DNA of 64,000 nt from Miscanthus floridulus (taxonomy: Eukaryota > Streptophyta > Magnoliopsida > Poales > Poaceae), in assembly GCF_019320115.1 (NCBI RefSeq), contig NC_089598.1:85761560-85825559 (forward strand), given 5' to 3'. Below, piece after piece: positions 10,861-22,566 of the stretch (its first letter is position 1; every line of letters begins with the position of its first letter). The notes under the pieces are model-generated. The model saw nothing but the letters and a program-made list of their open reading frames with translations, had not been told where the DNA came from and did no database searches. The position numbers and the translations under genes were made by a program.

Positions 10861-12139
10861 TGTCGATGCGGGACCCACAGGGTTCCCCAGCGATATGACT
10901 ATGAGCCGTGGGCCCTGGCCTGGCCTACGGACCGAGCAAGAAGAGGTGTGGATACAATGACACCGAATCCGAGTAGAATAGACCAGACTAGCCGGACTCC
11001 TATAGGAAAGTACCTTCTGTAACTAATTCAGGACACCTTCTGTGGATCTGACTAGGATTGTAACAGTACCTCAGCCTTCTCTACCGATATAAAGAGAGGC
11101 TGAGGGCACCCCTGTAACGGATCTTGATACACAACCCATCCAACCGACTGGACGTAAAGACTATTACTCGATCACGAGGGCTTGAACCGGTATAAACCGA
11201 CTGATGAGGACATCACTACTTCATCGCATACAAGCCAAGTAGAGGAGGAGGTCCAGCATGGGCGTCCAATTCATCTTTTTCGTGGTGGAAGCCGAGTCCA
11301 ACTCAAGTTCGAGTCCGGTTCGGGCTCCAGGACCAGTCTGCCTTAAACTGGTCACCCAGGACGTATCCGGACTCCGTTTTCGACGATCCACATATGGATG
11401 GAAAGCTAATTGGATAAGGAAACCAACCCAATTGGTTTCACATCAAAAGGCCTTCGGAATCAACGGGAATCGTCGAAACAAGTCAGCGTCCAGAATCTGT
11501 CAGGGTGCTACGACACCGTCTTTTGGTCCGTTGGACCGTGTATCGTGTTTGGGCCCATTAGGGGCCGCGCCCAGGGGGGGTGACGCCCAAGACTCTATAA
11601 ATACCAGCCGTCGCTCTCATTAGGGTTTGAGTTTTGTTTAGTTCTTGATTTCCTCGTGAAACAGACATCGTTTTGCTGCAACTGTCGCCGCCAAGGCCGC
11701 TTGCTGTGAACCAGGGCCCCAGTTCTTGATCTTGTTCGCCTGTGGCGATTAGTCCTTTCGAATAAAGACTTGAACTCCTTCTTGATTTCATAAGCCTCAT
11801 ATTTATTTGCAATTTCAGATTACGTTCATCCCGTTCTTGCTTGTGTTCTCGATTCACTTGCAGGAAAGCCTTCTCGGCGAGGTCCATCGCGTTCGCGTGG
11901 TTGATAATCAACGGAGCAGTGGTGTAACGGTTGCGGGGGTCCAAATCAATCTTGGTTCGAAGCCTAGATCGTGAACGTCAAGTCTCCACCAATCGATGCT
12001 ATCATACCTTTCGGAAGATCGGGCCTAGTCTACATCACCAACTGTCTCTTGCGTTCACCGTTGAGTTCCGCACCCGTCGAAGCCCAAACAACTGTCCCGG
12101 GTACCCCTGTGGCAGGCTATCGGTGGTAAAACATCGACA
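10861..12139 (+). repeat. 3' LTR of the Tat gypsy element
   Basis: It starts TGTCGATG right after a polypurine tract (CGCTCGGGGGCT, 10849-10860) and ends CATCGACA, a perfect 8-bp terminal inverted repeat. It contains the typical Tat R/U5 phrase GAACCGGTATAAACCG near 11188. Two TATA boxes are visible (11088-11094 and 11596-11603). Together with a length of 1279 bp, this suggests that part of the LTR (roughly 11200-12050) could be another inserted LTR fragment; I could not find its ends. The 5 bp after the LTR are CTTAC (12140-12144); the matching 5' copy is off the window. Confidence 0.8.
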
Positions 12140-14215
12140 CTTACATGGTACTACTTCCAAAAAAATGGTCACCTGCAGTCGACGCTTTTTGACCAATAAA
12201 TATGCCTACAAAACTGCAATGTTAAAATCTTAGCAAAAATACTCACAAGATGACTTTAGCGTGAGATCAACAAGTTGATTGACTTGCAACAAAGTGGGTT
12301 CTTACGAGGGAGATCAATATCAGAAAGCTTCGTCTATGCGATCGAAATGGTGCGATGCTGCCACAAGCGCGGAAACTTCCTTCAATGGTGATCAAGGTAC
12401 ATTTCGCCGAGGCCTTTGATACTGTGAATTGGGATGGTCTGCTTACAATCCTACAGGAACGGGGCTTGAACAGTACATGGTGCTAGTGGATGTGCCAAAT
12501 CCTGTCCTCCTCGCGATCTGCGGTTTTGGTGAACAGCTGCCCAGGACCATGGATCACCTGTCCGCGGGGGCTATGGCAAGGTGACCCTCTCTCGCCATAC
12601 CTATTCCTCCTACCCACAGACACTTTGCAAAGCCCGATCAAGCAAAAAACGGTCTACCATCAAACACCCAATGGATGAGAATTCCCCTTGCCCAGTTCTC
12701 CAATACGTAGATGGCACATTGATTGTGGTCAGCGGGGAGGTGGAAGATGTCACAGAGCTCAAAATCATGTTGGTCCAATTCACTGTTGCACAGGGTTGTC
12801 TATCAACTACTTCAAGAGCACGGTCGTGCCGATCTGCATGTCTGAAAATGTGATCTTGCAATGCATCACAATGCCTATCGGTGGGAAGGTTTCTCACAAA
12901 CATACCTCGGGATGCCACTCTCCATCACCAAGCTACCGATGTCTGGCTTCCTACCGTATATACAAAATACCGATCACCATTTGATAGGGGGTAAGCCTCA
13001 CTACTAAATACCATTGGAAGAGTTGTCTTGGAAGAGTTGCTCACTACTAAATACCTGTAATCATCATGAAAATGGATAGGCGTCAGAGATCTTTCATGTG
13101 GGTAGAAGACAAAGTGTTTCCCTCTCAGTGCCTAGTGGCGTGGGGCAGAGTATGTTTAACAAAGCACCTAGGTGGGCTTGGCATCAAGAATTTAGGTATT
13201 CGGAATATTTGCTTGCTCTTGAAACTAATTCATTGGTTACATTGTGGCGAGAGCTCGGCTTGGGCCATGTGGGCGAATCAACAAGCCTACATTGCAACAT
13301 TGGAGGGAAAGTTGTTTGGGCAACACTGGAAGTACTCAGGTCACCGCTTCCTCTCTACCAGGCCATCACCATGGTGGCGATTGGAGATGGATGGACACGT
13401 CATTATGGTTTGATGTTTGGACTAGGGACGACACCCTTGCCGATCACTTCCCCACCCTCCTCACGCACTGCAGAAATCAACGGAGCATTGTTCGACAAGT
13501 GGTGGACTCTGGGTCAACCTCGTCCCCACTTGTAGAACCAAGCATAGGCAGAAATGTCGAGATACAAGGAGTCATTGCAGCTTCCTCGCTGTCCAACAAG
13601 ATCGACCGAAGGAAGGGACCTTTTGCATTGAACCAGGAAAGTTGAATTCTTCATGCTTATATACAAACTACTACAATCAAAGAGAGCTTCTCCAACACCA
13701 ACAACAGAGTTTGTTTGAAAAAATACGGTGCCGCCTAGAGTGCGACTCTTCGTTTAATTAGCTAACGCTGCAAGAAAGGATTTAGTGCAAAGCCATCCTG
13801 TTCTGGAAGAAAATCGTGGACAACATAGCATGTGATATCTGCGGTCAGGAGGTTGAAACTGCCACGCACATCATCTATAGGCGCACACATTCTCCTCCTA
13901 GTTTTGGACAACTTATAAGGGATTGATATGGCCTTAACTCGCATGGAGGATCTTTACAACATTGACTGTGCAATGCACATACCTTTTTTTTGGCACCCTC
14001 ATTATCTTGTGCTTTTGGCAGCTATGGAAAAGGAAGAAACGTGGTGGTATTCAGAAATGAAGTAGCAACATTGCAGCAGGTGCTAATAGCATGCAACACA
14101 AGAAACAAATCTCTAGAAGCAAAGATTGCCAAAGAAGAGTCGTGAAATAGCTGACAAATGGTGCCCCTTGTTCCAATCGGCAATGTAAAACTGTAGTAAT
14201 AGTTTTGGTTCAAAA
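12140..14215 (+). pseudogene. Decayed LINE (non-LTR retrotransposon) reverse transcriptase
   Basis: Fragments in all three plus-strand frames match plant L1-type LINE ORF2 in order: QQSGFLRGRSISESFVYA (about 12290), AEAFDTVNWDGLL (about 12410), LWQGDPLSPYLFLL (about 12570), a changed YxDD box (QYVDGTLIVV, about 12710), the thumb-like MDRRQRSFMWV and GGLGIKNLGIRN (13066-13215), the zf-RVT zinc-binding part (CDICGQEVETATHII, about 13830), and the usual tail LWKRRNVVVFRNE (about 14020). Frames are broken many times, so it cannot be active. The 5' end (endonuclease and start) is missing where the gypsy LTR abuts. No poly(A) tail or target duplication was identified. Confidence 0.8.
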
Positions 14216-14587
14216 ATCAACAACTATAACCTTTGCCGTGACTTAGGGGTCGTTTTGAGCCACTACGAAATGAATCAGAGTAGGGACCCTATCCCCCCAT
14301 TGACCTAAAAAACAACCTAAATTAGATAGTTAATATTACCATTTTGCTATGCTCCACTCAGTTGTATCAAACCCCTGACCTCTAGACCCCATTTTTTTTA
14401 AAAAAGGAGATACTATTTTAAAATCTAAAGGGCCTCGTAGGAATTTTTCCTATAGAATTTAGATCCTTCAAAATTCCTATATTTTTCCTTCATTTCAAAG
14501 GGGGCCTAAATATGGCAAAATGTGACAAAGGTTTGGTCAAACCAAAGAAGCACCGAGGCCCTAATTAGATCCATCCAAATTATAGAA
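14216..14587. other. Intergenic stretch without a gene
   Basis: I see no coding sequence. A weak inverted repeat (GGGCCTCGTAGGAAT near 14429 and ATTTCAAAGGGGGCC near 14507) may be a decayed MITE. Confidence 0.4.
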
Positions 14588-15655
14588 TGGTAGTGCTAGC
14601 GCTTGGACGTCCAAACATACGCTTGCGCGCTGCACTTTGTTTCGCGCTTCACGCGCGGCCCACGACGCCTGAGCGACAAGAGGGGAAGGGCGCGCGGCGC
14701 CTCTGATTTGGAAGGACCCGACCGCGTGTCATATGGATGCCCTGTCAGCACCGGGAGAGACGATGAAGCAGAAGGTGGGGAGAAGAGATGCAACACCCGA
14801 TCTACTTTTGAAACATCTAAATATAACAGTTGCAACATATATCTGAAGGCACATGCTTCTGGAACACTTGAAAAAACACCTGAAACACACTTGAAAACCA
14901 TTGCAACCATACACAACATCCAAATAAAACACATGCAACGTATGCAACATCCAGATAAACACACTTGCAACATGTGTTCGTAAAACATAGATGAAACATA
15001 CCTTTGAAATATCTAAAACACTCAAAACAGACGCTTGCAACATGCCTCTGAAACAAATGCAACATGTGCAACATCCCCCTATCTACTTTTGTAATATCCT
15101 CCGATCTACTTTTGCAACATCCATATGAAGCAAATACAACATACATCTGAAACGCTCGAAACACTTGAAACATACATATGCAATATAGGGGAGGGGGAGG
15201 CTGGGCCGGTCGATTCCAGCCACCGGTGTGTGTGTGGGGGGGGGGGGGAGCTCGGTCGCCAGGGTGAGAGAGGGCGCTCCCGGGAGTGGGGAGGGCACCT
15301 GCCGGGGTGGGGCAGAGCCGCCCACTCCCCTGCAACACCGCCGCACCACCTCCATGGATCTCGCTCTTGCTCCATAGATCTCGCCGGAGTGTGGGGAGAG
15401 GGACACTGGATCCGCGGACGTAGGGCGGTTCCGGTGGGTGAGGACGCCAGGGTGGGGGAAGGGGCTGCCAGGGTGGGGGAGGAGGCCGCCGGGGTGGGGA
15501 GGAGGACGCCGGGGTGGGGCCGGCGAGTGAGGCAGCCATGGCCGCGCGTCGGGGTAGGCGCGGGGCGTGAGCGCGGAAGGGAGGAGGAAGCGAGGGACTG
15601 GGTGCGGGAGTGAGCGAGTGAGGCGTCCTTCCGTTCCGGACGTCTTATTTGGAGC
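14588..15655. mobile_element. Candidate non-autonomous DNA element: CAACAT/CTGAAAC repeats plus GC-rich block
   Basis: The left end reads GTAGTGCTAGCGCTTGGACGTCC and the right end, on the other strand, GTAATGCTCCAAATAAGACGTCC. The two share GTARTGCT and GACGTCC, so they could be weak terminal inverted repeats. Between them lies a run of degenerate short repeats (14790-15185) built from GCAACAT and CTGAAACA(C/T), with CTACTTTTG spacers. A GC-rich block follows (15190-15610) with tandem GGGTGGGG(A/G) units. No transposase and no clear target duplication were found. The long minus-strand proline-rich frames here are products of composition, not genes. What kind of element this is remains open. 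Confidence 0.45.
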
Positions 15656-16248
15656 ATTACAATCTAGCTTTTGATCCAAACTACATAGGTTGAGATCTAG
15701 CTTTTAGAATCCACGGACTCAACTTGAGATGAGGGCACTTGATTTTATAACCGTTGGATCACCGGCTTGGCTATAAAGATAATTTTTTATACGGGTGAAA
15801 CCAGTGATGGTTGAAAAGCTTTGAAATTTGACATTGTTGAATCCAAGTATGTCATATACTACGTTGAAAAGAAGAGAAAAACTTTTAACAATTCACATTT
15901 TTATAGAAAAAAGGTAATATCAACAATCCACAAACCTAGTAGCTTGCATCATCCAAAAGTGCTCTTAGCTACTAGACGCCTGATTTTCTGACCGTTGGAT
16001 GTCCACCACTGGGTAATTTTTTACGCCCTCAGACAGTTGGAACTTGGAAAACCACACAAATGGTAAAATGGGGAGTAGCCCGCTAGCCCACGTAAGCACG
16101 GTCTCAGTTCAAAACCATTCTCCACTGTTGCTCCTCCTGTCCTCTCCCTCCGCTCCCTCTCTCTCGTCGTCTCCCCATCTCCGGCTAGGGTTTGCCCTTA
16201 CCACCGCGTCCGACGTCTACCTCGCCTCCGCTGCTGCCGGGACCAAGG
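15656..16248 (+). promoter_or_regulatory. Upstream and 5' leader region of the ARID gene
   Basis: About 400 bp of AT-rich sequence, with a doubled phrase (ACCGTTGGAT at about 15758 and 15990), leads into a CT-rich stretch at 16120-16180 and the GCTAGGGTTTGCCC leader phrase often seen in plant 5' UTRs. TATA-like CTATAAAG occurs at 15771, but it is far from the start codon and its role is uncertain. The transcription start cannot be fixed from sequence. Confidence 0.45.
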
Positions 16249-19200
16249 ATGCCGCAAGAGCAAGGTGTGGAGGAGCCGCCGCCGCAGGCGGAAGGCGAGG
16301 CACAGCCGGCCGCCGATGTCCCCATGAGCGAGGCCGCGGCGGCGGAGGATGAGGAGGAGGAACCCGTCATGGGGGAGGGGGAGGGCGGTGCAGACGGGGC
16401 CACCGACGCCGTTGATTCCGTCAAGGCTTCAGTGAAGCCCGAAGCAGAGGGCGCGGAGGAGGGGGAGGGGGAGGAGCTGAATGGTGGCCCGACGGCGGAT
16501 TTGGTTGGCGAGGTTGTGAAACTGGAGAACGGGGATGGGCCCGTGACGGTGGGTGGCTCGGCGGATGAGGGTGGAGCCAGAGATGGCGGTGATGATAAGG
16601 GCCTGGTTGGTCAGAATCAGCCTATTGTGAACCAGCTTGTGCTGGTGTCGGCTGAGGAGGATCTGGCATTGACCAAGATCTCAAATAATTCCTTCATGTT
16701 CGATTACACCACTGGTGGTGATGACTCGGGGCCTGAGGAGGAGCAGGCTGCCTTCATGAAGGAGCTCGAGCGTTTCCACAGGGAGAAAATGTTGGAGTTC
16801 AAGCCCCCAAAGTTTTATGGTGAAGGATTGAATTGCCTCAAGTAAGCACACAAACCACAAAACCTTTTTTTTTCTGTAATTACTCATTGTCCTATGACCA
16901 CGCTGAATTAAGTAATTGTATCTTTATTGTCATTAGATTGTGGAGACAAGTTACTGGATTGGGTGGCTATGATCAGGTACTCGTCTTCAATATTATGCCT
17001 TTTAGGTTTGTTGAAGAAAACACAAATGATTCTATTCGTATGGGAATGGTTGAATTATGAGTTCTGTTCACGGTTATCAAGTCGTTCGACTAATTGCGAT
17101 TAGTCGGGTGATCAGTTATGCACTACGATTAGTTACTATTAGTCCCGATTAATTACGATTAGTCGGGCTAATCGGTGCCATGGGGACTAGGGTCGATTAG
17201 ACGATTCAAAACATTGATGCTGTTATCTTTCTTTGGCATGTAATATGTTTAGCCATTCACCTTGTTTGTAGCAGTTCGTGTCCATGTTAAAATCTTCTAG
17301 TCGATGTTCAAAAAGACTACTGTGTAGCCTGCCTATGAAACGCTAGTGCTCCTGTCTGACTCTGAGAGTCAGTGATGCACCATCCCTGCTCTTGTTACCC
17401 TGGTTGGCACTGTTTTTTTTATTTAAATGTATAATTTACACTTTACACAGAACGCTATATAATAAAAGCACCATTTGCAGATTAAATAGCTATACTGCTA
17501 GTAACTTTTAGTGATTAAATGTAACCATGGTGTGTTTGTAGACATAAACTAGCAAATATGGTTTGCTTAAGTGGGAAAGTTCTCTCTGTGTTGATATTCT
17601 CTACCAAATTGATGACATAACTTTTCCCTGCGCCAATTTGACATTTAATTTATTTTATTTCTTTGTGTGACTCTGAAATATATCTGTTGATTTGTGGTCG
17701 TGACTATTTTCCCCCTGTTTCCTGGAAAGTGGTTTTGGTTGATTAACTTTGCTGTATGGGGGAGGGGGAGGAAGAGAGATATTTTGCCTCATATGCTTGC
17801 TATGCTTGCTAACTAATTGCATCAACACTGAACAGGTGACATCATGCAAGCTGTGGCGTCAAGTGGGAGAGTCATTCAAACCTCCAAAGTATGACTTTAA
17901 TAGTCTGCAACTCAATTGATGATCCTCAATTGTCATTTTAACAGAAACTGGGACATAGTTCACATAAGCTCTTCTTTCTGTACTCTATCCCATGATGTGA
18001 CTTGCATGTTTTTATGCAGGACATGCACAACTGTTTCATGGACTTTCCGTAACTTCTATGAGAAGGTAATTTTACATTCATGGTTCCTGGGATACCTGTT
18101 CAGCCTTTATAGCTTCTAGTTTCAGCGCTGTTTTAGCACTTGAGTGTTGCCATGTGATACCTACCATGGCAGTTTGTTGAATAGAAAAAACTTTTCATTT
18201 AAGCACATTCTTCGTGAGCATGTCAATTGAGTCTTGCCAGCTCAAGTACATGCCATTATTTAGAAGTTTTACCAAGCTGTTAACATAGGATTATACCCTA
18301 AATCTAATCTAATCTCCTTAATTGGTACAGAGCTGATTAAATTTAAGGTTATATTGTGGATTTCTTAGTGGTAGAATTTGTAGTGCGAGATACTGGCCTT
18401 TTTATCTTTCTTTTCCTCTCTTTTACAGGCACTCCTTGAATATGAGAAACACAAAATCGAAACAGGAGACTTCCAAGTAGCTTCATCTGCTCTACCAGAT
18501 CGGATTGGTTCTGAGAGCCAGGTACAGTTTTATGTGGCCTAGTATATAACTTAGCACAAGCTAGTTTCAATGTGATGAAATTCATTTTGAATAAAGATCT
18601 GTGATATTTCCATGTACTCCCTCCATCTCAAAATATAAGGCACAATTTGACTTGGTGCGGTTTTCAAGATCACTCTTATAATATAGTTTAATTTGTGGCA
18701 ACAAAAGTTTGGTCATTAGAGAGTATTTCTAAATACAAATCCATTGTAACAACTTTTGTAGTTTAAGATTTAAGAGTAAAGTCCACCGGCGGTCCTCAAA
18801 CTTGTTCGGCTGTGTCATCCCAGTCCCTAAACTTGTAAATGACCCGTTTAGGTCCTTAAACTTATTCGTCTGTGTCATCCCGGTCCCTAAACTCGCAAAT
18901 TGCATGTTTAGGTTCTTAAACTTGTTTAGCTATGTCATCCTGGCCCCTAAACTCGCTAACCGCCTATTTAGGCTCTCAATCTCTGTTCCGATCTAAATGG
19001 GTGATTTGCGAGTTTAGGGATCAAGATGATAGCTGAACAAGTTTGAGAACCTCAACGGGTGATTTGTAAGTTTAGGGACCGGGATGATACAACTGAATAA
19101 GTTTGAGGACCTAAATGCACGATTTGTGAGTTTAGGGACCGGGATGATACAACTTAACAAGTTTAAGGACAGCCAGTGGACTTTACTCTTTAAGAGCTTT

Positions 19201-20986
19201 TTCATATGATTAGACTAATTGTTGGTCGAAGATAACAAATTTTGAGTTTGAGATATGTGCACACCTTGTATTTCGGGACGGAGAGAGTACTTCTAAGTGC
19301 TGACAGGATGCTCAAGCAGTTGTGCTAAAACATGGGAAAGATGCGCAAGGAGACTAAAGTTCAGGTTGTATCACTGTATGTTTGCCCAGGTGGGTGGAAG
19401 CCATGTATCTGGTTCTGGAAGAGCCAGAAGAGAATCTGCAACTCGTGCAATGCAAGGTTGGCATTCTCAGCGCCTACTAGGCAATGGTGAAATCACTGAT
19501 CCTGTAATTAAGGTATTTGTTGCTTTCAAATCAAGGGTTACTAGCGATCTTCATTTTGTTGTATAATAATAATTTTTTTCCCCTAGGATAAAGGGCCAAT
19601 TGTCTTAAAGAAGGATAAAACTCCTAAAAGCAGTGGTACCTTTCTGCATTCTGTTTCATTTTACTTCCGTTATGCCATTACTTACTAATTGTTGTGAGTG
19701 GATTGGGTCTTGGACAGGCCTCTTGATCTCTCCTTGTACTATATTTTTCTTCTTAATGAAATGAATTGCAGCTCTCATGCATTGTTTGAGAAAAAAAAAC
19801 TTACTAATCGTTGGATTTGTGTAGGTTCTGCCAAGAGGAAAAGGACACCATCCCTGGAAGATGACAGGGTGATACCTTATAAGTCTGATAAGCTACAGTA
19901 AATCCCCTGAGCACTTAATATTCACGCAAATCCTGCATTCCATTTTCCTATCTATTGCTGTCAAAAAAATCAGTAAGAATTGCAACACGGCTTCACACAA
20001 TTAGCTTCATTCTGTTCTTTTGCATGGATAATAATAGTCCTACAGGGCATAATATCCATTTGAATAACTATTTAGGTTTGGCATGGCACTAGTCCTTTTT
20101 CCTCCTTCCTCCTTGGACTTTGATTGATTGGATGAAATATTGCTATCTGGCAGAAATGACTCGATGGTCATTGACATGGGCCCTCCCGCTGATTGGGTGA
20201 AAATAAACGTTAGGAAAACCGTGAGTATCTGTATCTCACCTTTATCTGTTGTTAAATCTTATTATAGCTTTATGCTGCTGCTTATTTGTTTGTTGCTTCC
20301 TCATAGTTCTCAGTTCCATTAATTCCTGAAGGAAATTTTGAAGCATTGAAATTGTGCTAGTGAACGTGTGACACTGATTCTTTATGAAATACATATATCT
20401 CAGTTAGGTCTTGTGGTTATTATGGAAATTTTCGTAAAGAATATAGGCTAGCCAGGAATCAGTGAAACTATGATCACTTGAGGGCATTTCGTGAAAGAGA
20501 TTATATTTTGGTTAATTTATTTATTTTCATTCAATTTTGTTTCTTTCAGAAAGATTGCTATGAAGTCTATGCGTTGGTTCCTGGCCTTCTGCGGGAAGAG
20601 GTAAGTAAATGCAAATCTTTTATAATGGTTGGTTATTGTCCTTCAATCATGATCTCCTCTATGTGTTGCAAAAGTTGGAGTCGCTGATGCATGTTTTGAT
20701 GCAGGTACATGTTCAATCTGACCCTGCTGGTCGTTTGATAGTTACTGGAGAGCCTGAGCAATTGGATAACCCATGGGGTGTCACTCCATTCAAGAAGGTC
20801 TGTGAGCTCTTTGAATTGTATCCTGATGGATGTTTTTCGCTTTTAATGATATACTCCTTACTGAAACTTGTGCATCCTTTGCAGGTCATTAGTTTGCCTT
20901 CCCGCATTGATCCTCACCAAACCTCTGCAGTTGTCACCCTCCATGGGCAGCTATTTGTGCGTGCACCATTTGAACAATCAAAATAA
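16249..20986 (+). CDS. ARID and alpha-crystallin (HSP20-like) domain nuclear protein, 12 exons
   Basis: Twelve exons with GT-AG borders join in one frame to 460 residues: 16249-16841, 16937-16976, 17836-17888, 18020-18065, 18429-18521, 19390-19512, 19587-19635, 19825-19897, 20154-20220, 20550-20600, 20705-20797, 20885-20986. The start is the first ATG in frame (AAGGATGCC). Residues 1-165 are acidic and low in complexity. An ARID DNA-binding domain covers about 169-253 (FMKELERFHREKMLEFKPP, LWRQVTGLGGYDQVTS, WTFRNFYEKALLEYE). A basic KRKR near 335 may be a nuclear signal. An alpha-crystallin domain covers about 365-456 (DWVKINVRK, LPSRIDPHQTSAVVTLHGQLFVRAPF). The pairing matches plant ARID3/5/6-type proteins, thought to act in chromatin or transcription control; the exact role here is unknown. 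No break is visible, in contrast to all its neighbours. Confidence 0.92.
18617..19287. mobile_element. Stowaway-like MITE in intron 5 of the ARID gene
   Basis: The ends are CTCCCTCCATCTCAAAATA and, reversed, CTCTCTCCGTCCCGAAATA, flanked on both sides by TA. This is the classic Stowaway (mariner-type) end and target site. A second MITE is inserted inside it (18773-19189); without that, this element is about 250 bp. Confidence 0.82.
18773..19189. mobile_element. PIF/Harbinger-like MITE nested in the Stowaway MITE
   Basis: It has perfect 14-bp inverted ends AGAGTAAAGTCCAC / GTGGACTTTACTCT and a TTA duplication (18770-18772 and 19190-19192). It is built of degenerate ~60-bp repeats of the phrase GTCCCTAAACTYGYAAAT...TTTAGG...TCAAACTTGTT in direct order on the left half and inverted on the right half, so the transcript could fold into a long hairpin. 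Confidence 0.85.
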
Positions 20987-21800
20987 TGTTGATGCCACAA
21001 TGAAGCTCAATAATACAAGTATGCCCTTGTTTTCCAATGGTAGACTGCTAGGTCTATGTTTTATCATTCCGAATCTGAAACTTTCATCTATAAAAATGGA
21101 TACTAAAATGGAGAAATGCATAGTTGATTATTTTAATAAGACTGTACACCTCTGAATTTATTGTTTATTGAATGCAAGGGTTTTCTTTTGTCCTGCTTGT
21201 GTTAGGCCCCCAAAATTACAAGATTACTTGTGTGCACTCTTGTGGAACCAGCTGTGAACTCAGCGCCTGTTTTGTGCTTACCACACCCCTAACCAACTTG
21301 TTTCTCTTTCAGGTTTGCCTTATGGGTGGAGTTCTCACCCTGACCGTCGTCAAAAACTAGTTCCTTGCTGATCCTAATGCTTCAAGACTCTTCCATGCTA
21401 GATCTCTCCTGTATCAAGTTAAACTCATTAGTTGACGTAGTTCTGTGTGTATTTGGCTGTGCCCATTGGCTGTGAATTGTAGCTAAAGCAAAGTTACTAA
21501 GCCTAGAGTTTAGGATGTTAATAGCCTGATGCTCAACATGTCCATGGTTTCCTTTCAATTTAACCGGCATAAAGTGTACTGTTTGTAGCAATGTAGTATG
21601 TAGCTTGTTCCCAGTATTTGAGCTCTGGAAAATGGAGTCAGGTAGATTCATTGTATGTAACTGTTGTCGGTGCATTGCTAATTTGCTATTCAACTTGTAT
21701 TGTCAAACAATCTGAAACTCTATGGCCTCCCCATTAACCTGCCTCCATATTGTGTGACTTTGTGCCTCGGTACTAGCTGAAAGAGGAAGCAATACTGAAC
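20987..21800 (+). other. 3' untranslated region of the ARID gene, possibly with an intron
   Basis: After the stop at 20986 the sequence has a possible donor (ACAA|GTATGC at about 21018) and acceptor (CTCTTTCAG at about 21312), so the 3' UTR may be spliced. No other gene is seen. The polyadenylation site cannot be fixed; a transcript end in the 21500-21800 range is a guess. Confidence 0.4.
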
Positions 21801-21815
21801 ACTAAACGACTGCCG

Positions 21816-21877
21816 AGGACATAGTTATTGGTTTTATGTTGCTTTCAGGACATAGTTATTGGTTTTATGTTGCTCAC
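21816..21877. repeat. Tandem duplication, two 31-bp units
   Basis: The 31-bp unit starting AGGACATAGTTATTGG occurs twice head to tail (21816-21846, 21847-21877) with differences only near the end of the unit. A recent local duplication in the 3' flank of the ARID gene. Confidence 0.85.
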
Positions 21878-22429
21878 AGTTTTGCCGCTCCGTAACAATG
21901 TTTCTTTTTAGATGACCCTAACCTATGTGGCTATGTATGATGCTTGCAACTGTAGAGTGTTATCTAGATCCGTACAAATTGTTTGCTGTAATGTTCAGTT
22001 CTGTTCTGCAGCATGTCGGTGTCGTTCAACATCAAAATAGTAGGGTGTGATTGCCTCAGCAGCCATGGGAATGTAATTCAGTAGCACTCTCTTTAGTAAC
22101 CCTGGGTATGAACTGTAATGTGGATGGACCAGGTACCACATCATGTAGTTGTTCTTGTGTCCAATGATTTGCATGGACACCGTGTTGAATGGAAGTCTTT
22201 TTTTATCTAAAAAAAGGAAAATACGGCATGATTGGTTGCTTGGATTTTTCTTGGCTACGTCTACGGGATGTGACTTTTGTTTGTTTGGTTTGCTGTACTA
22301 TCACTTTGGGCTTGGCTTTCAACCGCAAAAAGGGTCCGAGGATAGTAGCCGTTTCTCTCATGCTAGGCTTGTGGGATGCGAGTAATTAGTCATCTGATGA
22401 TGTTATTTATGCATTATTAGCACATATTA

Positions 22430-22566
22430 GCCCCGTTCGCTGGTCTGAACTTTGGCTGAAACTGGCTGAAAAACACTGTTCCGGCTGAATTGTTGTGAAA
22501 AAAAAACACTGTTCCGGCTGAAAAAACAAGCCGAACAAGCCAAATTTAAGACAAGCGAACGGAGCC
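22430..22566. mobile_element. MITE, 137 bp
   Basis: The ends GCCCCGTTCGCTGGT and ACAAGCGAACGGAGCC are imperfect inverted repeats, flanked by ATTA on both sides, consistent with a TTA duplication. The internal phrase CACTGTTCCGGCTGAA occurs twice, and once in the MITE at 10004-10257, so the two are probably one family. Confidence 0.72.

Larger units (their letters stand above)
5714..12139 (+). mobile_element. Tat-type Ty3/gypsy retrotransposon, 5' part missing
   Basis: Along the plus strand it has the end of reverse transcriptase/RNase H, a second (archaeal-type) RNase H, integrase, a hairpin-repeat array, a spliced antisense coiled-coil ORF and a 3' LTR. A second RNase H and an antisense ORF between pol and the 3' LTR are hallmarks of the Tat group (RIRE2/Retand-like elements). 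The left end is cut by the gag-only element; LTR, gag, protease and most of RT would lie left of that insertion, outside the window. Several stops and frameshifts show it is dead. Confidence 0.8.

Noticed and set aside
15083..15679. Overlapping minus-strand proline-rich frames
   Set aside because: They come from GC-rich tandem GGGTGGGG units; three frames stay open at once, so this is composition and not coding.
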